In this document: piece by piece, positions 16,778 through 24,583 of the stretch
How the letters are laid out: the number at the start of each line of letters is the position of its first letter
How positions within the stretch are numbered: the stretch's first letter is position 1
Assembly (NCBI RefSeq): GCF_000011645.1
Contig: NC_006270.3
Span: forward strand, 3,680,501 to 3,744,500
Source: Bacillus licheniformis DSM 13 = ATCC 14580
GTDB lineage: Bacteria > Bacillota > Bacilli > Bacillales > Bacillaceae
Length of the DNA: 64,000 nucleotides
Reading direction: 5' to 3'
The notes under the pieces: generated by a model
What the model was told of the DNA's origin: nothing
Seen by the model: the letters and a program-made list of their open reading frames with translations, nothing else
Database searches by the model: none
Program-made: the position numbers and the translations under genes

Positions 16778-17212
16778 TTATTCCTGCTTTTCACCAAGAG
16801 AAAACATCAATTCGGCTTCACACACGACTTCTCCGTCCACTTTTGCGACTCCTTTTCCTTTGCCGATGGAACCGCGGAAACGAAGCACTTCAAGCTCAAG
16901 ATGGAGCTGATCGCCCGGTTTCACCTGCTTTTTGAAGCGGCAGCTGTCAATTCCCGCAAAAAACGCGAGCCTTCCGCGGTTTTCTTCCTTCATCAAAAGC
17001 GCCACCGCACCTACTTGCGCAAGCGCTTCAACAATTAAAACACCAGGCATCACCGGATAATCCGGAAAGTGTCCGTTAAAAAACTCTTCATTTACTGTCA
17101 CATTTTTATAACCCGCGGCCCGTTTTCCTTCCTCTACTTCTGTCACACGGTCTACCAGCAGAAAGGGATAGCGGTGGGGAATGATTTCTTTAATTTGCTG
17201 AGCATCAAGCAT
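16778..17212 (-). CDS. fabZ: (3R)-hydroxyacyl-ACP dehydratase FabZ
   Basis: 144-residue hot-dog-fold dehydratase of type II fatty acid synthesis, acting in the cytosol on hydroxyacyl-ACP. Catalytic His48 (NGHFPDYPVMPG) and Glu62 (LIVEALAQ) are visible, and the N-terminal IPHRYPFLLVDRV is diagnostic. Synteny with mscL and flhP matches B. subtilis. Confidence 0.95.
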   Translation of the reverse strand: MLDAQQIKEIIPHRYPFLLVDRVTEVEEGKRAAGYKNVTVNEEFFNGHFPDYPVMPGVLIVEALAQVGAVALLMKEENRGRLAFFAGIDSCRFKKQVKPGDQLHLELEVLRFRGSIGKGKGVAKVDGEVVCEAELMFSLGEKQE

Positions 17213-17361
17213 TGCCTTGACATCTCCTTTTTCGAAAAATATGTATAGAATGATATGTCAGTGCCTTATTCTGTACATCTGGAAGTATATTATGAAACGG
17301 AATCTTTTTCAACAAAAGATGAGGCACAACCGGTTTAAAACGATGAAAGTGAAAATAAAAA

Positions 17362-17392
17362 GAGCCTGAACCAAACGTCGTTTGGCCGGCTC
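17362..17392 (-). terminator. Terminator after flhP
   Basis: GAGCC / GGCTC outer stem with an inner CCAAACG / CGTTTGG stem, followed on the minus strand by TTTTT. Confidence 0.75.
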
Positions 17393-17405
17393 CTGTTTTG
17401 CTGTG

Positions 17406-18233
17406 CTAACGTACTGAATTGATCAGCCCCATCATTTGATCGCCCATCGTGATGGCGCGGGAATTCATTTGATATGACCTCTGCGAAGAGATCAGATCGG
17501 TCATTTCCTTCGATACGTCGACATTTGATGATTCAAGGAATCCCTGTTTTAGAGAAATGTCCTGCCGCCCGGCTCCGTTCAGGTTGATAAGAGCCGTTGC
17601 TCTCAATTCATCGCTGACAGAAAAAAGGTTGCTTCCTTCTTCTGTTAGAGCCTGAGGTTTGACAGCCCGGACGATCCCCAGGTTAAAACGCAGTGGCGCT
17701 TCTCCCTGATTGTCTGACGAAACGGTGACACTTCCCGATTCATCGACTTTGATGTGTTTATAGCGCTGGTTGAAGCGGATGGCATTTCCGTTTTCATCAA
17801 GGACGGCATGTCCTTCTTTCGTCACAAGCTGCATCTGGTTGGCGTTCCCCGCCGCAGGCGTAAGGTAAAATGCCCCGTCTCTTGTATATTGCACTTCCCC
17901 GCCGACATTGACCTGGAAGTACTGATAAGGAGAAGTCAGTGCAATATCAAGATCGCGGCCCGTCTCCTTAAGGCTTCCCTGCTTATGCGTCAGCCGGTCG
18001 GTCATGACGGCTCCGACGCCGAGGCGAAGTCCTGGCGGCGTCTTTCTGCTTGCAGCTACTTCATTATTTTTCTCGTTTACCTGTTCAATCTGCTGCCTGA
18101 TCAGCTCCGAAAAGCTCGTGTTTTTCGCCTTATATCCCGTTGTATCGGTATTTGCAAGATTATGGCTGATATTATCAATTTGTTTTTGCAGTTCAAACAT
18201 TGTGTTTGAAGCCGTGATCATGGATCTAAGCAT
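17406..18233 (-). CDS. flhP: Flagellar hook-basal body / rod protein FlhP
   Basis: 275-residue FlgE/FlgG-family rod protein. The N-terminal flagellar rod signature (IDNISHNLANTDTTGYKAKN, about residues 18-37) and the C-terminal FlgBC/FlgE-type helix (NVDVSKEMTDLISSQRSYQMNSRAI) are both present. It is secreted through the flagellar export apparatus and forms part of the distal rod. It follows flhO by 43 nt. Confidence 0.92.
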   Translation of the reverse strand: MLRSMITASNTMFELQKQIDNISHNLANTDTTGYKAKNTSFSELIRQQIEQVNEKNNEVAASRKTPPGLRLGVGAVMTDRLTHKQGSLKETGRDLDIALTSPYQYFQVNVGGEVQYTRDGAFYLTPAAGNANQMQLVTKEGHAVLDENGNAIRFNQRYKHIKVDESGSVTVSSDNQGEAPLRFNLGIVRAVKPQALTEEGSNLFSVSDELRATALINLNGAGRQDISLKQGFLESSNVDVSKEMTDLISSQRSYQMNSRAITMGDQMMGLINSVR

Positions 18234-18276
18234 CGTTTTTCCACATCCTCCATTTACGCTGATCGCGATCGGTCAT

Positions 18277-19116
18277 TTATCCGATCCTTCCAATCTCATT
18301 GGCCGCCTTTTCCATGCTTTTATCATAAGCCTGAAGAACTTTTTGGTTGGCTTCAAACGAGCGGTAGGCAGCGGTCATTTCCGTATAGGCTCTCGTCACG
18401 TCGACATTCGACCGTTCGGTCATCCCCTGCTTGACAGAATAAGTGACTTCAGGATTGCCGACTGCGCTTGGCAGCGCCTCACCGTTTTCAGTACGATACA
18501 GATCATCGCCTTCTCTTGCTAAATTTCTCGTATCGAGCGCGATTCTGACATCGATCCTCCCCAGATTTTGGCCGTTTTCAGTCACCGTTCCGTCCTCAGC
18601 GACTTGAAAATTCTCGCTTCCCACCGTGATCGGCCGGTTTTCCGTTGAAAGGACGAGTCGGCCGTTTATTGTCAATTGATTATTTTCATTTAAAGAAAAA
18701 CGGCTGCTTCTTGAATAGCGTACATCCCCATTTTCAAGCCGGACCGCGTAGAAAAGCGCCGCTTTATCGTTTGTTTCGCCGTTGACCGGAACTTCGGCTT
18801 CGCTGATTGCAATATCTGTCGGCTCATTCGTGCTTTGCAGATCGCCTTGAGAAAATTGAGGCTTCAGTTCCTGCATATAAACCCCTGTATTGATTGAACC
18901 GATTGGCGTCTGTGTTGAAAACGAACGCGAAGCGCTGCCGGCTTTGAAAGAATCAGACTCAATCCGGCTCAAAAGCATTTCCGGGAAAGAACGTATTGAT
19001 CCTTGGTCTTCTTTATATCCCGGCGTATTTGCATTCGCGATATTATTCGTCAGCATCTCTGTGCGGCGCTGCTGGGTGATCATTGCTGAAGTTGCTGTAT
19101 AAAGTCCTTTTAACAT
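18277..19116 (-). CDS. flhO: Flagellar hook-basal body / rod protein FlhO
   Basis: 279 residues from the second of two adjacent ATGs (19116), which gives better spacing to GAGGTGA than the first (19119). N-terminal rod motif LTNNIANANTPGYKED and C-terminal NVDVTRAYTEMTAAYRSFEANQKVLQAYD mark a FlgF/FlgG-type rod protein. It is paired with flhP, as in B. subtilis, where the pair is under motility control. I could not locate a convincing SigD promoter upstream. Confidence 0.92.
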   Translation of the reverse strand: MLKGLYTATSAMITQQRRTEMLTNNIANANTPGYKEDQGSIRSFPEMLLSRIESDSFKAGSASRSFSTQTPIGSINTGVYMQELKPQFSQGDLQSTNEPTDIAISEAEVPVNGETNDKAALFYAVRLENGDVRYSRSSRFSLNENNQLTINGRLVLSTENRPITVGSENFQVAEDGTVTENGQNLGRIDVRIALDTRNLAREGDDLYRTENGEALPSAVGNPEVTYSVKQGMTERSNVDVTRAYTEMTAAYRSFEANQKVLQAYDKSMEKAANEIGRIG

Positions 19117-19294
19117 CATTTCACCTCAAAATAAGTGTCATGCTCCAGAGTTTCCTATCGAAAAAACCTCTTTTGCGAAATGCTTGCAATTTATATTTGC
19201 TAATACAGAACGTTTGTTCTATAATGGTATTCAAACATACTACTCTTTTTATCGGCAGCCGTTCAGCTCCTTTAAAGCATTTCACATAAAAAAA

Positions 19295-19317
19295 CCTCAT
19301 TCTCAAAAAGAATGAGG
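19295..19317 (-). terminator. Terminator after mbl
   Basis: CCTCATTCT / AGAATGAGG stem, followed on the minus strand by TTTTTTT. Confidence 0.85.
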
Positions 19318-19324
19318 CTTCTGA

Positions 19325-20326
19325 TCAGCTCAGTTTGCGCTTGGGAAGCTTGTCCATGTTATCAAGCATGACACCCGTACCGACTGCCACACAATCCATC
19401 GGATTTTCAGCAACGAGAACAGGCACTTTCAGCTCTTCGGCAAGAAGCTGGTCAAGACCGTTTAACAATGCGCCGCCTCCTGTAATGATAACGCCTCTGT
19501 CGATAATGTCGGCTGACAGCTCAGGCGGCGTTCTTTCGAGCACCTGCTTGGCAGCCTGTACAATGACAGATACAGATTCGCGCAGCGCTTCCTCCACCTC
19601 TTTGCTCGTTACCGTAATGGTTCTCGGCAATCCTGTGACCATGTCGCGGCCGCGGATGGAAATTTCCTCGTGACGTGCGTCTGGGAAAACAGTTGCGACT
19701 TTAATCTTAATATCTTCGGCTGTCCGTTCGCCTATGAGCAGCTTGTACTCGCGTTTGATGTAGTTCAAGATTTCAAGATCAAACTTGTCCCCAGCCATTT
19801 TAATAGAAGAGGCGGTGACAATATCGCCCATTGAGATGACTGCGATATCTGTCGTTCCACCGCCGATATCAACTACCATGTTTCCGCTTGGCTGGAAAAT
19901 ATCCATTCCCGCTCCGATTGCGGCCACCTTAGGTTCTTCCTCCAAATATACATGCTTTCCGCCGCTTTTTTCGGCAGCTTCTCTAATGGCCTTCTGCTCC
20001 ACAGAAGTAATATTTGTCGGGCAGCAAATCAGCATGCGCGGCTTTGAGAAAAGACCTTTTACATTCAGCTTGTTAATGAAATGCTTCAGCATGGCTTCTG
20101 TTACTTCAAAATCGGCAATGACGCCGTCTTTTAATGGACGTATCGCAACAATATTCCCAGGTGTACGTCCTACCATTCTCCTTGCTTCTTCACCGACAGC
20201 GAGCACTTTCCCATTGTTTTTGTCAAGAGCAACGACTGATGGTTCATTTAAGACAATACCTTTTCCTTTGACATGGATCAGCACATTCGCTGTACCAAGG
20301 TCAATACCAATATCCCTTGCAAACAT
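19325..20326 (-). CDS. mbl: Rod-shape-determining actin homologue Mbl
   Basis: 333-residue MreB-family protein. ATP-binding motifs include DIGIDLGTANVLI near the N-terminus, VVDIGGGTTDIAVIS near residue 155 and IITGGGALL near 282. It forms membrane-associated filaments that orient lateral wall synthesis. It is downstream of spoIIID, as in B. subtilis. Confidence 0.95.
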   Translation of the reverse strand: MFARDIGIDLGTANVLIHVKGKGIVLNEPSVVALDKNNGKVLAVGEEARRMVGRTPGNIVAIRPLKDGVIADFEVTEAMLKHFINKLNVKGLFSKPRMLICCPTNITSVEQKAIREAAEKSGGKHVYLEEEPKVAAIGAGMDIFQPSGNMVVDIGGGTTDIAVISMGDIVTASSIKMAGDKFDLEILNYIKREYKLLIGERTAEDIKIKVATVFPDARHEEISIRGRDMVTGLPRTITVTSKEVEEALRESVSVIVQAAKQVLERTPPELSADIIDRGVIITGGGALLNGLDQLLAEELKVPVLVAENPMDCVAVGTGVMLDNMDKLPKRKLS

Positions 20327-20511
20327 CTATCTATATCCTCCTCGAAATCTGTTTCACAGCAATGTCCACATTCTGCCCTAATTATATATTTTATCATAAA
20401 TATTAGAAAAAAAAGAGAGCTTATTAAAGTTCTTCATAAAATTTTTGTGGCTTTTTACGGAGGATACCGGGAAATTCTGATAAACGCTGCTCGTTTCTGA
20501 GCCATTATTCC

Positions 20512-20787
20512 TTATTGCACGGGTTCTCTTTCAAAGATTTCCTCTTTCTTGTATTTTAGTTTTGTTGCTTCTCCGCCCCGCAAATGTCTGATTGATTTAT
20601 GATAATCAAGAATTTCTTTTACTTCATTGGCCAGGTCAGGATTAATTTCAGGCAGCCTTTCTGTCAAATCCTTGTGAACGGTACTTTTGGAAACACCAAA
20701 CTCCTTCGCTATCACACGAACCGTTTTTTTCGTCTCCACGATGTACTTCCCTATCTTGATTGTTCGCTCTTTGATGTAATCGTGCAC
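20512..20787 (-). CDS. spoIIID: Mother-cell sporulation regulator SpoIIID
   Basis: 91-residue DNA-binding protein with a helix-turn-helix at about residues 23-45 (VRVIAKEFGVSKSTVHKDL). It activates and represses many SigE-dependent genes and acts on sigK in the mother cell. Start is GTG, with GGGAGGTCG overlapping the end of usd, so translation is likely coupled to usd. The C-terminus ends EPVQ, two residues shorter than the B. subtilis protein as I recall it. Confidence 0.95.
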   Translation of the reverse strand: MHDYIKERTIKIGKYIVETKKTVRVIAKEFGVSKSTVHKDLTERLPEINPDLANEVKEILDYHKSIRHLRGGEATKLKYKKEEIFEREPVQ

Positions 20788-20801
20788 ACCACTCGACCTC
20801 C

Positions 20802-20912
20802 CTAAAATGGATGTGAGAAGTGTGAAATGAGATCCGTCTTGTGAAAAAATTCGCTATTTGCGCAGCTTCTTCGTTTTATGCTTTTCCAAGTAGAATTTTG
20901 AAATACTCCCAC
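20802..20912 (-). CDS. usd: Upstream translation-coupling ORF usd
   Basis: 36 codons starting at GTG (preceded by GAGGTGAGGGATC) and ending TAG immediately before the spoIIID Shine-Dalgarno (TAGGGAGG). This length and position match the B. subtilis usd ORF, which is needed for spoIIID translation. The product (MGVFQNSTWKSIKRRS...) is basic; its act of translation, rather than its sequence, is thought to matter. Confidence 0.82.
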   Translation of the reverse strand: MGVFQNSTWKSIKRRSCANSEFFHKTDLISHFSHPF

Positions 20913-20952
20913 GATCCCTCACCTCAAACACTCTCTTTGTTAGGTTTGTATC

Positions 20953-20981
20953 AGTGTATTAGCATTTAAATGGGATTATGC
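20953..20981 (-). promoter_or_regulatory. Likely SigE promoter of usd-spoIIID
   Basis: Minus-strand -35 GCATAAT (20975-20981), 14-nt spacer, -10 AATACACT (20953-20960), which matches 7 of 8 of the SigE -10 consensus CATACANT. Early mother-cell expression fits SpoIIID. Confidence 0.65.
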
Positions 20982-21057
20982 TAAAAACTCAAGGAGGACA
21001 AGGGGTTTCTCTTATAATTTTATTTCGGGCTTCAAAAATTTTAACTTTACACTAATC

Positions 21058-21087
21058 TTGACTTCCGGTAAAATGAATAAAGTTTAT
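21058..21087 (+). promoter_or_regulatory. Probable SigA promoter of ywoHG
   Basis: TTGACT (21058-21063) with a weak -10 (GTTTAT, 21082-21087, 18-nt spacer), directly followed by a perfect palindrome that would repress it. Confidence 0.5.
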
Positions 21088-21090
21088 TAT

Positions 21091-21102
21091 TTACCTAGGT
21101 AA
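21091..21102 (+). promoter_or_regulatory. Perfect palindrome, likely YwoH operator
   Basis: TTACCTAGGTAA, a 12-bp perfect inverted repeat between the promoter and the ywoH start. MarR repressors typically bind such sites for autoregulation. Confidence 0.6.
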
Positions 21103-21123
21103 CTATTTTGAAGGAGTCCGGGA

Positions 21124-21552
21124 ATGGAACATATCAATCGAAAGATTATTCACCAGCTCAATCAAAGCACTCGGATGGTTGCTAAAAAAACGAATGAACA
21201 GCTCGAAGCGTACGGCCTTTACGGTTCACAGTGGTCGATCCTATATTGTCTTCACACCTACGGACCGATGACGCAGAAAGACATATGGACTTATTTGCAC
21301 GTCGAAGCGCCGACTGTGACAAGAACCGTCAGCCGCCTCGAAAAAAACGGCTGGGTCGAACGGATACAGGGCGATGACAAACGGGAAAAAGTCGTCAAGA
21401 TGACAGAAGAAGCCAAAATTAAATATGATGACATTCAATTAAAAATGAAAGAATTTGAAGAGGAAATGCTTTCCGTATTTGAAGAACGGGATAAAAAAAT
21501 ATTCCAAAGGCTGTTAAGTCAATTGTTAGAAGGACACCAGGAGGAGTTGTAG
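21124..21552 (+). CDS. ywoH: MarR-family transcriptional regulator YwoH
   Basis: 142-residue MarR protein with winged helix (about residues 48-95, MTQKDIWTYLHVEAPTVTRTVSRLEKNGWVERIQGDDKREK). It is followed after 3 nt by an MFS transporter gene, the classical regulator-pump arrangement. AAGGAGTCCGGGA precedes the ATG. Probably represses its own operon through the palindrome upstream; the inducer is unknown. Confidence 0.9.
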   Translation: MEHINRKIIHQLNQSTRMVAKKTNEQLEAYGLYGSQWSILYCLHTYGPMTQKDIWTYLHVEAPTVTRTVSRLEKNGWVERIQGDDKREKVVKMTEEAKIKYDDIQLKMKEFEEEMLSVFEERDKKIFQRLLSQLLEGHQEEL

Positions 21553-21555
21553 CCT

Positions 21556-22749
21556 ATGAAGCAAGCTGAACCCATTTGGACCAGGGATTTTATCATGGTC
21601 GTTTTGATTAATTTGTTTATATTCGTCTATTTTTACGCACTATTGACCGTGCTTCCGGTCTATGCGATGCAGGAGCTCGGCGGCTCCGAGTCAGAGGGCG
21701 GCCTTTTGATCAGCGGCTTCATGCTGTCCGCGATTTTTGCAAGGCCGTTTTCGGGAGCTGTTATTGAGCGTTTTGGCAAAAAGAGAATGGCACTCATCAG
21801 CGTCGTGCTGTTTACTTTGGCATCATTTCTTTATATCTTCATTCACGATATCTACCTGCTGCTTGGCATTCGCTTTTTCCAAGGCATTTGGTTCAGCATC
21901 ATCACCACGGTGACGAGTGCAATTGCAGCCGATTTAATTCCGCCGGCCCGCCGCGGGGAAGGGCTGGGCTATTTTGCTATGTCGATGAATTTGGCGGTTG
22001 TCATCGGCCCGTTTATCGCCTTGAACCTGCTGGATAAAATGAGTTTTTCCGATCTGTTTATTTTATTTTCAGGAATCGTCACTGTAGCCATCCTCTGTAC
22101 GGCACTGGTGCGGATTCCTAAAGGAAACGACATCCGTTCAGCTGTGTTCAGGCTGTCATTTTCCAACATGTTTGAAAAGGGCGCGATTCGGATTGCAACG
22201 GTCGGCTTGTTCGTGTCGTTTTGTTATTCAAGCGTGATTTCCTTCATCTCTGTTTATGCCAAATCCCTCGGCCTTATTGAAGCAAGCAGCTATTTCTTTA
22301 TGGTGTTCGCGGTGACAATGATGATCACGCGGCCGTTTACGGGAAAACTGTATGATAAAGTCGGCCCGGGAGTCGTCATTTATCCGTCCATTATCATTTT
22401 TTGCGCCGGGCTTTTCCTGCTTGCTTTTACAAACAGCAGTGCGATGCTTTTGCTATCCGGAGCTGTCATCGGCATCGGCTACGGATCTATCACACCGTGC
22501 CTTCAGACCTTGGCGATCCAGTCTTCGCCGCCTCACCGGAGCGGCTATGCAACAGCGACTTATTTTACGCTGTTTGATACCGGCATCGCAGTCGGATCCT
22601 ATGTTTTCGGGTTGGTTGTGGCACAAGCCGGTTTTTCAAACATTTATTTATTCTCAGGCGTTTTCGTGCTCATCAACCTGTTTCTGTATACATGGAGCCA
22701 AAAACCTGCATCCGCAAAGGAGAAGCGGGATATATCAATGGCTGAATAA
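21556..22749 (+). CDS. ywoG: MFS transporter YwoG
   Basis: 397-residue major facilitator with about 12 membrane segments. The A-like loop motif (ERFGKKRMALIS near residue 75) and a second copy (KLYDKVGPGVV) are visible. Likely a drug or metabolite exporter controlled by YwoH; substrate unknown. Confidence 0.88.
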   Translation: MKQAEPIWTRDFIMVVLINLFIFVYFYALLTVLPVYAMQELGGSESEGGLLISGFMLSAIFARPFSGAVIERFGKKRMALISVVLFTLASFLYIFIHDIYLLLGIRFFQGIWFSIITTVTSAIAADLIPPARRGEGLGYFAMSMNLAVVIGPFIALNLLDKMSFSDLFILFSGIVTVAILCTALVRIPKGNDIRSAVFRLSFSNMFEKGAIRIATVGLFVSFCYSSVISFISVYAKSLGLIEASSYFFMVFAVTMMITRPFTGKLYDKVGPGVVIYPSIIIFCAGLFLLAFTNSSAMLLLSGAVIGIGYGSITPCLQTLAIQSSPPHRSGYATATYFTLFDTGIAVGSYVFGLVVAQAGFSNIYLFSGVFVLINLFLYTWSQKPASAKEKRDISMAE

Positions 22750-22762
22750 GCCGTTCAACCTC

Positions 22763-22783
22763 GCCGGGCCGGGAACGCCCGGC
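22763..22783 (+). terminator. Terminator after ywoG
   Basis: GCCGGGC / GCCCGGC stem followed by TCTTTTC. Confidence 0.8.
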
Positions 22784-22823
22784 TCTTTTCATGCAGGCTG
22801 ATACAGCTCGATCTGTTATTTAA

Positions 22824-22850
22824 TGAAACTTTTGCAAAATGAAATACGTC
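22824..22850 (+). promoter_or_regulatory. ECF-sigma promoter of bcrC
   Basis: TGAAAC (22824-22829), 17-nt spacer, CGTC (22847-22850). This is the cell-envelope-stress ECF consensus used by SigM, SigX and SigW in Bacillus, and fits the known ECF control of bcrC. Confidence 0.82.
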
Positions 22851-22898
22851 TCCTAACTGTCTGCCCAAAAATTACTACTCTATTAAAAAGGTGATTTT

Positions 22899-23477
22899 TT
22901 GAACTATTGGCTTTTTACACGCATTCATCAATTAGCAAACCACAACGACATCCTGGATGGCGCCATGATTTTGATTACAGAAAAAGCGATTTATATGTAT
23001 GCGCTCATTTTGCTTTTGATCTGGATATTCGGAAACCGTTCTTATAAAATAACCGTTCTTCAGGCCGGTGTGACGGGTATTTTCGGATTGGCGGCAAATT
23101 ATTTGCTGTCATTGGTTTACTATGAGCCGAGGCCATTTGTCGCTCATCATGTGGACGTATTGATTCACCATGCTGCCGACGCCTCATTTCCCAGCGATCA
23201 TACAACCGGGGCGTTAGCCATTTCGATCGCTTTTTGGCTTTATCATCGGAAAATTGGAAGCTGCCTGATTGCTTTCGGGTTATTGACGGGCTTTTCCCGT
23301 ATTTGGGTCGGACACCACTACCCTGTTGACGTATTGGGCAGCATTTTGGTCGCTTTATTCGTATCACTTGTTATGTTTAGATTCTCCACGTATGTGCAGC
23401 CGCTTTTTGAACGGATCATTTCACTCTATGAATCGATCTTGCGGAAATTGCGGAAAGCGGTATCCAGAACGGTATAA
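22899..23477 (+). CDS. bcrC: Undecaprenyl-diphosphatase BcrC (YwoA)
   Basis: 192-residue PAP2-family membrane phosphatase that regenerates undecaprenyl phosphate and gives bacitracin resistance. Motifs: EPRPF near residue 76-80, PSDHTTG at 98-104 and SRIWVGHHYPVDV near 130-142. TTG start, preceded by AAAGGTGATTTT; the MNYWLF start aligns with the known BcrC N-terminus. An envelope-stress promoter lies upstream. Confidence 0.92.
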   Translation: MNYWLFTRIHQLANHNDILDGAMILITEKAIYMYALILLLIWIFGNRSYKITVLQAGVTGIFGLAANYLLSLVYYEPRPFVAHHVDVLIHHAADASFPSDHTTGALAISIAFWLYHRKIGSCLIAFGLLTGFSRIWVGHHYPVDVLGSILVALFVSLVMFRFSTYVQPLFERIISLYESILRKLRKAVSRTV

Positions 23478-23480
23478 GAA

Positions 23481-23508
23481 AACACCCGAATCATGAGATT
23501 CGGGTGTT
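23481..23508. terminator. Bidirectional terminator between bcrC and ppaC
   Basis: AACACCCGAATC / GATTCGGGTGTT, perfect 12-bp stem with T-runs on both sides. Confidence 0.9.
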
Positions 23509-23519
23509 TTTTTATTTCC

Positions 23520-24449
23520 TTAACCTTTTAAGGCTTCGGTTAACGGCGGAACAATTTGTTTTTTGCGCGATACAACGCCTTTCAGTGTCGCTGTGTTGTC
23601 TGCCAATGTGACATTGAACGCTTTTTCCACTGCTTGTGCAGCTTGTCCTGAAGCGACGACAACCGAGTCGTTTGTTAAAATGTCAGTTACGACAAACACA
23701 AATAAATCCAACCCTTTTTCAGATACCGCTTTTGCAAGTTCTGCGTCAACTTCCTCTTTGCGGGAGAGAACGTCGTTTGTGTCGACAGTGTTAACCTGCG
23801 CGATCTCTACTTTATGGCTTCCCATCGTAAACTCTTTTGCGTCCAGAGAAAGAAGCTGAGGAATCGTCTTTGCGCTCAAATCAGCTCCGGCTTTCAGCAT
23901 ATCTAGTCCATAGCTGTCAGCATCAACGCCGGCAATCGCAGCCAATTCTTTTGCAGCTTTGACATCTTCTTCCGTGCATGTCGGGGATTTGAATAAGAGG
24001 GAATCTGAGATGATCGCCGACAGCATCAGCCCCGCAATATCTTTTTTAATTTCAACGCCGTTTTCTTTATAGAGCTTGTTTAAGATCGTTGCCGTGCAGC
24101 CTACAGGCTCTGCGCGGTAATACAGAGGGTCGCTCGTTTCAAAGTTGGCGATCCGGTGGTGGTCGATGACTTCAAGCACGCGAACCTGATCCAAGTCATC
24201 GACGCTCTGCTGGCGCTCATTATGGTCAACCAAAATCACGCTGTCTGTTTCATTCGCGACAGTGTTCACAAGGCGGGGTACTTCTGCATTGAATTTCTTA
24301 AGCGCGTATTCGGTTTCGCCGTTGATTTCGCCGAGGCGGACAGGCTCTGCGTCCATGCCGAGCTCCTTTTTTAATTCGGCATATGCAATCGCTGAACAAA
24401 TCGTATCCGTATCCGGATTTTTGTGGCCAAAAATAAGTACTTTACTCAT
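23520..24449 (-). CDS. ppaC: Manganese-dependent inorganic pyrophosphatase PpaC
   Basis: 309 residues from the ATG at 24449 (TAAGGAGTTATATC ribosome-binding site); the longer frame to 24518 is not supported. DHH-family type II pyrophosphatase with GHKNPDTD at residues 8-15 (metal ligands H9, D13, D15), VDHNE and the signature DHH followed by RIAN, and C-terminal SRKKQ. It hydrolyses cytosolic pyrophosphate. In B. subtilis this gene lies elsewhere (yybQ region), so its place here is a local rearrangement. Confidence 0.93.
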   Translation of the reverse strand: MSKVLIFGHKNPDTDTICSAIAYAELKKELGMDAEPVRLGEINGETEYALKKFNAEVPRLVNTVANETDSVILVDHNERQQSVDDLDQVRVLEVIDHHRIANFETSDPLYYRAEPVGCTATILNKLYKENGVEIKKDIAGLMLSAIISDSLLFKSPTCTEEDVKAAKELAAIAGVDADSYGLDMLKAGADLSAKTIPQLLSLDAKEFTMGSHKVEIAQVNTVDTNDVLSRKEEVDAELAKAVSEKGLDLFVFVVTDILTNDSVVVASGQAAQAVEKAFNVTLADNTATLKGVVSRKKQIVPPLTEALKG

Positions 24450-24565
24450 GATATAACTCCTTACTGTTGTTTTTATAGTAAGCTTACCTGACAATAAAAA
24501 AATCTGCAAATCTGTCACTTATTTTAATATTTACGAAGTGTTTTGTCATTTTAAAAAATAAAAAA

Positions 24566-24581
24566 AGAGCCGTTCGGCTCT
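24566..24581 (-). terminator. Terminator after the Mn-catalase gene
   Basis: AGAGCCG / CGGCTCT hairpin, flanked by A- and T-runs. Confidence 0.75.
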
Positions 24582-24583
24582 TT

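Noticed and set aside
19117..19324. SigD promoter before flhO
   Set aside because: A TTCGATAG element resembles the -10, but no TAAA lies at the right distance.
19785..20381. 198-codon plus-strand ORF over mbl
   Set aside because: Antisense shadow of the highly conserved mbl gene; Ser/Thr/Pro-rich composition typical of an opposite-strand artefact.
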